Source: Petaurus breviceps papuanus (lineage: Eukaryota; Chordata; Mammalia; Diprotodontia; Petauridae). Taken from it: a stretch of 64,000 nt of DNA. A model generated the notes under the pieces. That model saw only the letters and a program-made list of their open reading frames with translations. It ran no database searches and was not told the origin of the DNA. The DNA is taken from positions 890,034 to 954,033 of the forward strand of contig JAMXIF010000045.1 of assembly GCA_028583685.1 (NCBI GenBank), in the 5' to 3' direction. How positions within the stretch are numbered: the first letter of the stretch is position 1; every line of letters begins with the position of its first letter. The position numbers and the translations under genes were made by a program. Below, in pieces: positions 11,020 through 20,639 of the stretch.

Positions 11020-11515
11020 AACATTTTAAAAATAGAACTGAGTTTGGCCTTCAAGTCAAAGATGACATCAAAAAAAATGATATTTCTTTTGACAGACATG
11101 GGTAATGTAAATATGTATGGCCCAAAACATATAAAACATCTACCTAATCTCATGAAAATGTTTTCAAACAATATCAAAATGTCATTTGGACTCAAAAAAG
11201 AACACTTTGTCATGGGCTGTAAAAATGGAGACCAAATATTTTAACCTTGAATCCAGAAGTCGGATCAAACCAATGGAGGGAGACGATATTTACAAAGACC
11301 TTAGTCTCCTCCAATAAAGACATTTCAAGTGTAAGGCCATAAAAGAGAAAACTGAGGCTGTGTGTATTCGGACACTTGCTGGCAAATTGAAGCCAAAGCT
11401 TAACAGAAAGAAAATATTTTGAGTCAAGAACACGTAGGCAATATCAGTCTTAAAATATGGAATGCTTTTGACATAGACATATATGGTGTCCAAACAAGCA
11501 GCTATTGAAAAAAAA
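11020..11515 (+). repeat. Dong/R4-like LINE reverse-transcriptase remnant
   Basis: Translation around 11098-11240 gives a run containing MSFGLKKE after a YGP segment, which resembles the '(D)IGMSFGLxKC' block of Dong/R4-clade reverse transcriptase. The next block, around 11260-11400, is recognisable in another frame (EGDDIYKDL…LQ, then KTEAVCIRTLAGKLKPKLNRK), as expected of the 'YKYLGxLQ…KLNG' motif. The catalytic region is lost and stops and frameshifts are present. Clade assignment is by motif memory only; a broken LINE, not a gene. Confidence 0.6.
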
Positions 11516-11519
11516 TAGA

Positions 11520-12135
11520 ATTTCCTTATCTAAAAGGAGGTGGAAGATCTTTAGAAGTTTCCAGAATACACAGAAATGCTTAACAATTTACAGAAATCTT
11601 TTTGAAACAGAGACCAACTTCCTAAATCAATAATAAAGGCTGATTAGAGATATGTCATTAGAATTATAACTTTCAATCCTTTTCATCAGTAACCCCTTCT
11701 CTTCTCATTCTCCTCTGGTGTGTTAGTGACAGTTAGGATTTATGTATTAAAAAGTCAGAAATCTCTATAACTGACATTTATCTAACTCTTTATAGCACAC
11801 ATCTCATTTAAGCATCACAAAACTTTTGAGCTACTTATTGGTACAATTTCTTATGGTGATAATATAGCTATTATATTGACATTTATTTTTATCCAAAATA
11901 GGATAATGTATATAAGGCTTTTTGCAAACCTTACAGCACTATATAAATGCTAGCTATTTATTATTATAATTATCCACATTGTGATAGTTGAATCCTTTTA
12001 AATATTACATTAAATATAAATATTACTTAAATATACACCTTCATTTTCAAGGAGAAATATGCAAGAGCATAATTTGTTGGGTATAGTCTGTCCAGACATG
12101 CTATGTTTTATGCTATAGTATGTCCAGACAGCAGT
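11520..12135. other. AT-rich, with small MIR pieces
   Basis: Mostly unassigned. 'agcacacatctcatttaagc' at 11796 onward looks like a minus-strand MIR3-type piece and 11912-11975 (cttacagcactatataaatg) like a plus-strand MIR 3' end. Confidence 0.5.
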
Positions 12136-12139
12136 GGTT

Positions 12140-12730
12140 GAAAGATCTCTCTGCCTTGTGGGCAACTGAATCGGCTCCCTGAGCTCTCAGCTCACAGATT
12201 GTAAGGCATTTAGACTACTGGTCAAAAGGAGATCACAGGGGTCCCTTTGCTAGCACTGGATGCATTGCCCATACATGGATCTGGGTTACAGTTCTGAGCA
12301 GCAGTCCCAGGGTGAGAAGGAACACTAGCACACCACAGTTTGTGGGTAGAAGGGAGGAGGAACACTGGTCACAATTCCAGAAGAGAAAACTGTGCTTGTA
12401 GTCACTCACAGAGCAGAGCACAGGCCAGGAGAGTAGTAAACACACTTGTCCTTAGATCATATCACGAAAACTTTTAGATGCCCAGAACTAGCTCTGAAAA
12501 CTTGTACTCAAGTTTGCTTGTACATGGAATATGGAAATGTATGTGATTGCACCTGTATAACCTATATCTGATGGTTTGCCATCTCTGGGAGGGGGAAAGG
12601 GAGGAAGGAAGGAAAGCAGGGAGAGAATTTGGAACTCAAAACTTTTTTAAAAACTGTTAAAAATTGTTTTAACACATAATCGGGGGGAATTATTATTCAG
12701 TTTTTACAGGTAATTGAAAAAAATAAATTA
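12140..12730 (+). repeat. Internally deleted L1 (5'UTR joined to 3'UTR)
   Basis: 12140-12510 matches a marsupial L1 5'UTR as I remember it (ggatctgggttacagttctg, gagagtagtaaacacacttg, 'gaactagctctgaaaac'). It runs straight into an L1 3'UTR at about 12510-12725 (acctatatctgatggtttgc, gagagaatttggaactcaaa, acacataat tail). ORF1 and ORF2, several kilobases, are missing. Confidence 0.6.
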
Positions 12731-12851
12731 TAAACTAAATTTAAAAAATCAATATTACACATTCTGCATCTTGCAATGATCTCATTTGTATAACAGGACT
12801 GGTTAAAATTGTCATCATCAATAAAAGTGTTAAACATCTATAAATAAAATA

Positions 12852-13013
12852 AAATGGGTGTCTAGGTGGTGCAGTGAATAGAGCACTGGCCCTGGAGTCA
12901 GGAGGACCTGAGTCCAAATCTGACCTCAGACACTTAACACAAATACTAGCCATGTGACCTTGGACAAGTCACTTAACCCTAATTGCTCTCCAAAAAGAAA
13001 GCTAAAAAAAAAG
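12852..13013 (+). repeat. Short CORE-SINE (WALLSI/WSINE1-like)
   Basis: Head 'ctaggtggtgcagtgaatag', B box region 'gagtccaaatctgacctcag', 'caagtcacttaaccctaatt' and an A-rich tail. Confidence 0.92.
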
Positions 13014-13014
13014 A

Positions 13015-13585
13015 TTTTAAAGGAAAGACCTTGGAAGATACAATCCCAGAAAGCTTTTAAAAAAAAAAGATGTTGCATGTACATTAAAATTCTATCATCA
13101 CACTGACATCCATCTCTCTAACTCACACCTAACACTGCAGAGTGTAAGAGTTTGGACAAGTCTTTGAGTGTGGAATAATTATTTCTGATCATGCTGATGT
13201 AGGTTGAACAACATCTGGAAAACCAGAATAAGAAACAGGAATTTTTGCACTCACCCATGAAAAATGACATTACAATGGAGAAAAGTAAAAGGCAGGAAGG
13301 AAGCTAAGGAATCAGAGAGTCATAAATAATAAAGTTGAAAGGACCCTCTTGAATAATAATTCAATTTTCTATCTTGTCCCAAGAAGAAGTGCTTGGGACC
13401 TAGCTGTCTTACATAATTAGTGAAAGAATGAAATCCTTTCAGTTCTCTCTCACTGGCACAATTCCCTCTGGGGTCAAAAGATAATTTTAATGGTCAAAAA
13501 GGGACCTTTTATTTTTTATAGACTATAAATCAATTTTTTGTTGTAACCTAATTGATTGAGAAATTATATTTGTAATGGTTGTCAT
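13015..13585. other. Mostly unassigned, possible CR1/L3 scrap
   Basis: 13310-13500 has CR1/L3-like wording (gttgaaaggaccctcttgaa; 'caattccctctggggtcaaa') on the minus strand but is too worn to be sure. The rest is unassigned. Confidence 0.4.
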
Positions 13586-13589
13586 CATC

Positions 13590-13830
13590 ATCAACACCAA
13601 CATTTATAGTGTCCATCAAGGTTTTCATAGTTCCTTATATGCATTATCTCATTTAAACTGAAATAGCTCTGCAAAGTAGATACTAAAGTTACTGACATTC
13701 ACATTTCACAGATGAGAAAACTGAGGATCAGAGTGGTTACCTGACTTGCCTGTGGTCATATAGCTAGTAATCAATGGAGGCAAAATATCCACCGGACTAA
13801 CTTAATAAGTCTGCCTTTTTGATGACTCCA
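13590..13830 (-). repeat. MIR/MIR3-type SINE
   Basis: 'atgcattatctcatttaaac', 'cacagatgagaaaactgagg' and 'catatagctagtaatcaatg' in reverse MIR order. Confidence 0.8.
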
Positions 13831-14337
13831 ACATACATAGCATTAAAATGAAAATGGAAGAGTCCCGTTAATTCTAATCGATTTTCCATGGACCTTACAG
13901 TTGCCTTTCATAGTATTTTGGTTCTATAGATAAGCAAACACTCTTGCCTCAAGATCCTAGGCTCCTAGAATATTCCATCTGATGAAAGAAAGATGGCAAA
14001 GGATCAACAAAGCCAGTTTAACATTTGTAAATACAGTAAAATCCCAAGTGACCACTGATATGTAGTGATTTCCAATCCATTTGAATCAGGGAACAGATGA
14101 GAACCAGATGAAAGTAAAAGAATGCCCTCCTATGTCTTTTCCCTCTACCCTTGGTTGTCACAATACCATTCTTTTCTTTGTTCATTTTTTCTGAACAATA
14201 ACGATGATATCAACTTTTGTCAATGTCTTCAAAGACCTGGGCTAAAATAAAATAAGTAGGTGAGATCTTACATTTCAGAAAAAAATCAAGTTCAGTTGAT
14301 GTTAACCAGCCTTGAATCTTGACTGTTAGATGCCAAT

Positions 14338-14925
14338 ACAAAGTGTCCATTAGGCACTGGGATTGCAAAGACAAAACAAAAACCAGTCGTCTCCCTCAGG
14401 AAGCTTGCAGTCTAACTAGGGGGGATCCAAGTCTATGCAGATAAGTAAGCTAAGGTGATTTGAGGGAAAAGAAGGCATTAACAACTAGGGGGTTTGGGGA
14501 AAATGAAGTTTCATGTAGGAAAGAATACCTTAATTAAGCCTTGGAGGAAATTTAGGTACTAAGGAATGCCTTCAGCTGATTCAGTCATCTGCAATGCTGT
14601 GACCCCATTTGGGGTTTTCTTGGCAAAGATACTGGAGTAGTTTGCCATTTCCTTCTCCAACTCATTTGACAGATGAGGAACTGAGGTAAACAGGGTGAAG
14701 TGATTTACCTAGGGTCACACAGTAGGTGGCTGAGTACAGATTTAAATTCAGGAATATGAGTCTTTCTGACTCCAGGTCCAGAACTATATCCACTACATTA
14801 CCCAGCTGCCCCTAGTGAGGACAACGTAGGTACTTATTTTTAGGTACTAAGGATACTTGAGAAAACATAAAGGAGGAAGTATAGACATGTAGGACAAACT
14901 ATGCAAAGTGATGGAGGTGGGAGAT
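14338..14925 (-). repeat. L2 LINE fragment split by a SINE
   Basis: 'cattaggcactgggattgca' and 'ccctcaggaagcttgcagtc' are reversed L2 3' sequence. The fragment is interrupted at 14566-14838 by a SINE and appears to resume after 14854 (aaaacataaaggagg). Confidence 0.6.
14566..14838 (-). repeat. MAR1-like CORE-SINE with target-site duplication
   Basis: RTE-like tail, 'tttgccatttccttctccaa', CORE and tRNA-like head in reverse order. Exact 15-bp repeats (tttaggtactaagga) flank it at 14551-14565 and 14839-14853, fixing the insertion boundaries within the L2. Confidence 0.92.
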
Positions 14926-15134
14926 GGCTTTTTTCTTTGTAAAAGCATTCCAATGAACAAAGGACATCAAAAATGAATAGAGTGAAACCTGACAAAACAG
15001 CAAATTCTGATGCTTTTGGTCACCAGGGTTCCCTGTAACCCTGTGCCATCCAGCAGCCAATGGAATCATCTGCCCAGACATTCTGAGCTCACTACTCTGT
15101 CTTCTGTCTGATCAACTCTGAAATAAGGACATTG

Positions 15135-15740
15135 ATAAAATGAATTACTCAGCTTAGCATTCAAAGCTCTTGGCTACCTCATTGCTTATGGATCTGACTA
15201 CCCTCCATCCTTTTAAGAGTATATCTCTTCTGACCCTGAGAAGTTGGTTTATCTGTGCCTGTCCCCGCCCCGCCCCCCATGTGTCCTTATTACTTACTTT
15301 TGCTTTTTTTCCCCTACCAAAGAGCTAGAAGGAACCTTGGGAACCATGTAGTGCATCACCTTCCTTTTAGAAATGAAGAAACTGGGACCTAGGAAGGTTA
15401 AGTGACTTGCCTAGTCTTTCTTCACAGGTGGTTTTGTCTGCAGGTCCTCTCCCTTCAGAACTTGTGTTCTTTTCTCTGTACCAAGCCCATGGCTCCCTTC
15501 ATACCTAGCTCAAGACTTTCCCCCATATGCCTTTCCTGACTAACTAAGCCCCACGATCCCTTCCTGCATTCCCTCCATACTTTTGTAATCCATTTGGATA
15601 ACATCATCCATAGACTATTTTCAGTACTCATGAAGTCACTACTAAGTTAAGATTGATTTTGTTTGATAAACAGACACATCTGAATGAGTATTTCCTCCTC
15701 TAAAGTAGTCACCTCAGGAGGTTATACAGTTTTCCCCAAT
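15135..15740 (+). repeat. L2 LINE 3' region, split by a MIR
   Basis: 'cttagcattcaaagctcttg' (15155 on) matches the end of L2 ORF2, and 15475-15600 (ctagctcaagactttccccc) the following 3' part. A MIR lies between. Diverged. Confidence 0.5.
15318..15470 (-). repeat. MIR-type SINE
   Basis: 'agaaatgaagaaactgggac' and 'ggttaagtgacttgcctagt' in reverse MIR order. Confidence 0.75.
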
Positions 15741-15834
15741 AAAATTGCCATTGTTTAAAACATGTTTTGGAATCCATCCTTTAGAATTTTATTGAGTGAT
15801 CTCTTACACGTCTGAAATGTAATTGTCAGAGAAT

Positions 15835-15960
15835 CAGATCTCTGCTTTAGTCAAGGACGCTGCCATTAGCTATGTGTATCACAATGGACAAATATTTCAC
15901 CTCTACGTGCTTTAGTGTCTTCATCTGTAAAATGAGGGGATTGAACTAGATCAGTGTTAT
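15835..15960 (+). repeat. MIR-type SINE
   Basis: 'gtgtcttcatctgtaaaatg' and 'aggggattgaactagatcag' are forward MIR sequence. Confidence 0.7.
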
Positions 15961-15964
15961 CTAA

Positions 15965-17186
15965 TCTTGGGGGGACTCCTATAGAACTGAGGAATTATTG
16001 CAAATGGTCCATAAATTCATATGTCAATCCATAAGCAAGCAAATATATGTATGCTATCGTTCGGCTGTTCTCCATTCTATCATTAAAAAGTTTGGAGGAA
16101 AATGAACAAAAAATGAGTCTAAATATCTCTCATCACATCCCTAAACTAGGAAAAACATCCCTGTTTAGTTGGCAGGGGAGTGCCCTATGGTAGTAGCATT
16201 CTAGAATAAAGTCAAATCAACTAGGATTCAAGGACTAGTCATATTAGACCTGCGAGGGTGGGAAAGACATAAATAAAACTGGTGTAAGCTTTTTAATGGA
16301 TTTTTGTCAACTGCAACTGATTTGTGGGATAAAAATGCCACTGGTTCTAGAAACCTGGGTTTCTAGGTTAAATTACCAGTCACATTGCAAATGATTTCTC
16401 AGATGTGGCTGAGGTTTATAAGAACTCTGCCTGCTGTGACTAAAGCCAAAAACTTAAAATGTTTAATCCTTATAAAAGTACTCCTTTTATTGCCCAAGGC
16501 TGTCTGTTACTTTGTGATCTTGCTACGGCTGCTTGCTCAAAGCAAGCTATCCATTCATCAAAATGAGGAGAATAAGCCATGGAACTCTTCGTGCCCCATG
16601 GGGAATTTTGCAGAATAAAGGTAATGCTCCAACTCCCATATGTGAAACAACCTGCTGTGACTCTTTACAACTAAGATATCTATATTTATCATAGAATTAC
16701 CCAACCATCTCAAAGTATGGCATCAGTCAACCATCCCCACTAGTGCACTGTGCCTATGGAAAAATATTTACTTTGTTGCTATTATCATATCCAAGATAAT
16801 CTGAGAATTATCTGGGCAGTTTTCTCTTCTAGAGATGCTCTTACATACCAACTGCAAACAGAGAGACAGACACGTATTTACTGCAAACTCAGTAAATACT
16901 CATTTATTTGCTCATAAGGGTTCTTAGTTATGACATAATCCTAGGATATAGCTAATCAAAAGGCTAGGTGTCTAAGGCAGATACATAAATATAATCACTA
17001 TTCTTTGATCAATAAAACCAAGGACTAGGTGACTTCTCCAGACTTCCCCTGCTCTCCAATACCCTTCCCCATATAACAACTCCTTGGAAAAAGTGCTAGG
17101 AGTCACATATTATGAGTGACCACCCAAGTCATAAAATGGTTGAATGAGAAAGAAGACATAGTTGGAGACCCCTAGATGGCAGCATT
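15965..17186. other. Unassigned
   Basis: No gene recognised. An open frame at 16385-16618 ends next to an AATAAA-type signal near 16614 but has no domain signal. Could include an old LTR; not supported well enough to call. Confidence 0.4.
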
Positions 17187-17203
17187 CTAAAATAAAGAAG
17201 TTA

Positions 17204-17369
17204 GGGGTAGCCAGGTAGCACAGCGAGTAAGAGCACCGGCCTCAGTGTCGGGATGACCTGGGGATAGAATCCGGGCTCAGACACTTAGCACCCACCCAGA
17301 AACACCTGGCCATATAACCTTGAGCAAGTTACTTAACCCCAATTGCTTTTTAAAAAATAACAATAAAAT
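17204..17369 (+). repeat. Short CORE-SINE with target-site duplication
   Basis: tRNA-like head, 'gagcaagttacttaacccca' and A-rich tail. Flanked by 'aaaataaagaagtta' (17189-17203) and 'aaaataaaaaagtta' (17370-17384), one mismatch. Confidence 0.88.
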
Positions 17370-17436
17370 AAAATAAAAAAGTTATTCATAACCCAAAAGT
17401 GGAAACATACACATACACACATTGTATTTCACTAGG

Positions 17437-17911
17437 TGTAATGGTAATGTAAATGGGAATATCTTTCCCATCTATTAATAGGCCCATGTGACCTACTTAA
17501 ATCACATGGAAGCCTAAGTCACATGAGTTTGAGTCACATGAAGCCTGTGGTGGAGAGAGCTTGCTGAATGGACAGAGCAGGAAGGGTGAAGCAGAGCCCA
17601 GAGGAAGTTGATCAGAGCAGTTAGAGCTGAAGGAGAGAGAGGAAGCAAGTAGTGACATGAGTGTTCATTCATGGGAAGGCCCTAGCAGGGGGAAGGCTTG
17701 GAGATGGTAGTGTCTCATACATTGTTGTTGTGTATAGATTTCTTTGTTGTTATGATGTATTTGGCTTTCTGGTATTGGGATTAGACTTTGTGGTGTTTGA
17801 ATAAGTGTTTTGCTTCTGTCTTCAATGTGGAGAGTGTGTTATATTTTGCAAGAATTACACTGGCATATTCATAGCCACTGTGGTTGCTGTGAATTTTGCT
17901 CTGGTGCTGCA
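17437..17911 (+). mobile_element. Solo LTR of an endogenous retrovirus (fossil)
   Basis: 475 bp starting TGTAATG and ending TGCTGCA, with 5-bp direct repeats CTAGG on both sides (17432-17436 and 17912-17916). It is similar along its length to the reverse complement of 21130-21725, so it is a dispersed family. No internal retroviral region lies beside it. Old fossil; ERV class not determined. Confidence 0.7.
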
Positions 17912-17986
17912 CTAGGTGGTGACCAGTTTCTAGTCAAATGATCTCATAGGTCACTGCTTCCCCACATTCCATCTACTTGCTTTTGT

Positions 17987-18233
17987 TCGGTCATTTCAGA
18001 TGTGTCTGCCTCTTCATAACTCCATTTGGTGTTTTCTTGGTAGAGATATTGGAGTAGTTTGCCATTTCCTTCTCCAGCTCATTTTACAGATGATGAAAGT
18101 GAGGCAAAGGGATTTAAATAACTTGTCCAGGGTCACCCAGATAGTAAGCTTTTGAGACCAGATTTGAATTCAAGAAGATGAGTCTTCCCGACTCCGGGTC
18201 CAGCATTCTATCCACTGCACCACCTAACTACTC
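17987..18233 (-). repeat. MAR1-like CORE-SINE
   Basis: 'gtttgccatttccttctcca', 'cagatgatgaaagtgaggca', 'acttgtccagggtcacccag' and 'ctatccactgcaccacctaa' in reverse order. Confidence 0.92.
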
Positions 18234-18234
18234 C

Positions 18235-18560
18235 ACCTACACAGAAACGCAATTGCACAAAAGAGTCAACCTAAAGTGGTCTCATATTTGTGGTAAAATG
18301 AATACATTTCCACATTTAACTTTAAAAGAAATCAAAATTATGGAGGCATTCTTTGCTTAATGCTACATGATCTGATTAGGGAAGTACCTTTGAAAATGTT
18401 GGAGTCCCATCAAAAATCTTCCTCAAACTTCAACACAGTCCTGGAATAACATGCTTTTCCTCTTCCAAAAACTTAGTTCCATATTTATGATTGGAAGAAA
18501 AAAGAAGCTAATGCTTAAGTAATTACATGATCAGGTGTTGGGGAGCTGCATTTTATGTAT
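18235..18560. other. Unassigned
   Basis: No gene or repeat recognised. Confidence 0.5.
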
Positions 18561-18561
18561 C

Positions 18562-18800
18562 TTCACAGAATCTCAGAATCAGAAGGTCCAGCTGACTGAT
18601 AATTTCCTCTACAATCACCCCAATGATTGGACATCCAGGTTCTCCTTGAACACCTGGCAAGAGGGACTTCCCTACCGCATGAGATAGTCAATTCTATTTT
18701 GGCATAGTTCTTATTTTTAGTCATGTTTTGTGAGTAAAAATTTGCCACTCTGAAAGTTCTACCTACAGCCTCCAATTCTGTCACCAAAGAAAAGAGTTTA
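18562..18800 (-). repeat. CR1/L3 LINE 3' end
   Basis: 'cacagaatctcagaatcaga' and 'caatgattggacatccaggt' match the reversed L3/CR1 terminus. The open frame on the minus strand here is a by-product. Confidence 0.7.
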
Positions 18801-19880
18801 TTTTAAGCCTGTGGTTAAATTTAGGTCTTGCTGCATGACAAGGTGGATCTATTCAGGAAAACAGCAGATTATGAACAGAGAAATCCCTCCTTAAAGGAGT
18901 CAGTGAGCTGAACAAAGTCTCAAATATCCATGATTATATTCAGTTTGGGGTAGCAGCACCCTTCACTTGTCATTGATTCATTACTAGTGGTCCTTGGCTC
19001 CTTGTGGTTCTGGCTCTATCATCCTATGAATTATATGGCAATTGGATGGCACAGTGGATATAATCTCCATAGTCTCTTCTTGTTCTAAAGCATATGTATG
19101 ATTAGCTATGGAAAGGAATCCACCAAGTGATATTAGCCTAGAAATCACATTTCAGAATCATTGCAGCTTTTCTACTTTAGAATTCATGTGCCAACGTTCC
19201 CATGCTAGTTTTCCAAAGTGATCTAATGGCTAATGTCACCAAGCAGATGATTCCAAAAAGCAAGTCCCAGATTTTTAATACTCTCCAGAAGAAGAGCAAT
19301 TTAATGCTTCTGAATTTAATTATTGATACTTTGTTATTACTGGCTGAGACAAAAATAAAATGGCACTTAGCACTCCTTAAGTCCAGCTCCTTGTATTTGC
19401 TGGAATATTTCCTGAGGTCCAGTGCAGTAGAGGACTTTTCCAAGACCACAGACATTGTAAAGAACAGAAATGTTAAACCCAAACCCCCTGAGTCTAACAT
19501 CTAGTAGTCATTATGCTGTGACACTCTGATTCTCAGTTCCACAGCTTCTGTTAGCATGTAGAGATGAAATAAAAGGAGAAACTGAGGAAAATATAGAAAG
19601 TGAAACTATAATTTGGAGTTGTGTTTTCATCATGATTATGACAAGTTTTAAACTAATCCCTTCTTATTCTTTTATTATTCTCTTATTTTGGGTTAGTCTA
19701 TTCATTAAAAGTCCTCTAGCAGTATCCATTCAAAAATATTCAACATCACAAGTGGCCTTAATTTCTTTAACTGCACCAGTGATTTCATTGGTATAAAGCA
19801 CTCCCTAGGGGGAAATTTACTCTAATAATGCTAATTGGCACCCTTGTCCACAAATTTAGAGAGTTTCCAAGAATACCAGA
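18801..19880. other. Mostly unassigned, a worn MIR piece
   Basis: 19400-19525 resembles a reversed MIR (aggacttttccaagaccaca; 'ccccctgagtctaacat'). Overlapping open frames on both strands at 19177-19504 have no coding signal. Confidence 0.4.
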
Positions 19881-19884
19881 ATGT

Positions 19885-19985
19885 AATTGATTTACCTAGA
19901 GTCATACTGTCATTACATGTCAGAGGCAGCACTTGAACCCAGGTTTTCCTAACTCCAAGGCAAGTTCTCTATTACTAGGGTCATA
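19885..19985 (-). repeat. MIR-type SINE fragment
   Basis: 'tgtcagaggcagcacttgaa' and 'cccaggttttcctaactcca' in reverse MIR order. Confidence 0.75.
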
Positions 19986-20045
19986 TTGACCTCATGGACT
20001 TAAATATGAAATTTAAACCATTGTAACACATTGCATAAATGTATA

Positions 20046-20160
20046 AATGAAAAGGCTTTTATTGAGTGCTTACTATGTGCCAAGTACTGTGCTAATTGCT
20101 GTCAATGCAAATACAAAAGGGAGACTTTCCACAAGTAGTTTATGTTCCACTAGGGAAAGG
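20046..20160 (-). repeat. L2 LINE 3' end
   Basis: 'attgagtgcttactatgtgc' and 'caagtactgtgctaattgct' form the reversed L2 terminus. Confidence 0.8.
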
Positions 20161-20504
20161 CCACTTACCTAGAGCAGTTAGAATTAGAAAGGATGTGAAT
20201 GTCATGTAGAGTATAAACACAGTAGCCTTGTTTGGAGATGTCCAAGAAGTCATATGGTTCCAGGAAAGATATGGTGGAATCTTACTACAAGAGTTCAAGG
20301 AGAGAGAAGGAGGGAAGGAGAGAAACACTAGAATGTACATAACATGACTGGGAGATGCCTAGAAAGTTCCATGAATCAAACATGGACAGATTTGATCTAG
20401 ATTTGTGATTTTAATGATGTGAGGAACTCCCACGGAAGAAGCTCCTTCTTACCAAATGCAGATTGAAAACTATTCTGCAATTCATATTTTAGATTGCTGT
20501 CTGT
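20161..20504. other. Unassigned
   Basis: No gene seen; open frames on both strands are short. Confidence 0.5.
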
Positions 20505-20612
20505 ACCACCAAGAGGTACTGATTTGCCCAGGGTCACACAGCCAGCATGTATTAGAAGCAGATCTTGAACCCAGGCCTTACTCACCCATAGGCCTGTTAT
20601 ATCGTGCTGCTT
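20505..20612 (-). repeat. MIR-type SINE fragment
   Basis: 'tgcccagggtcacacagcca' followed by 'cttgaacccaggccttactc'. Confidence 0.8.
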
Positions 20613-20639
20613 TTCATGGAAACATAGGTTGCCCATTAA

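Noticed and set aside
15255-15281. GC-rich 'ccccgccccgcccccc' patch as a promoter or Sp1 cluster
   Set aside because: Too short, no CpG island around it, no gene downstream, and inside L2-like sequence.
16385-16618. Open frame followed by AATAAA-type signal as a small gene
   Set aside because: No domain, no Kozak-like context I would trust, and polyadenylation-like hexamers are common in AT-rich DNA.
19177-19504. Overlapping 107- and 100-codon frames on opposite strands
   Set aside because: Mirror open frames in a stop-poor patch with a worn MIR; no homology signal.
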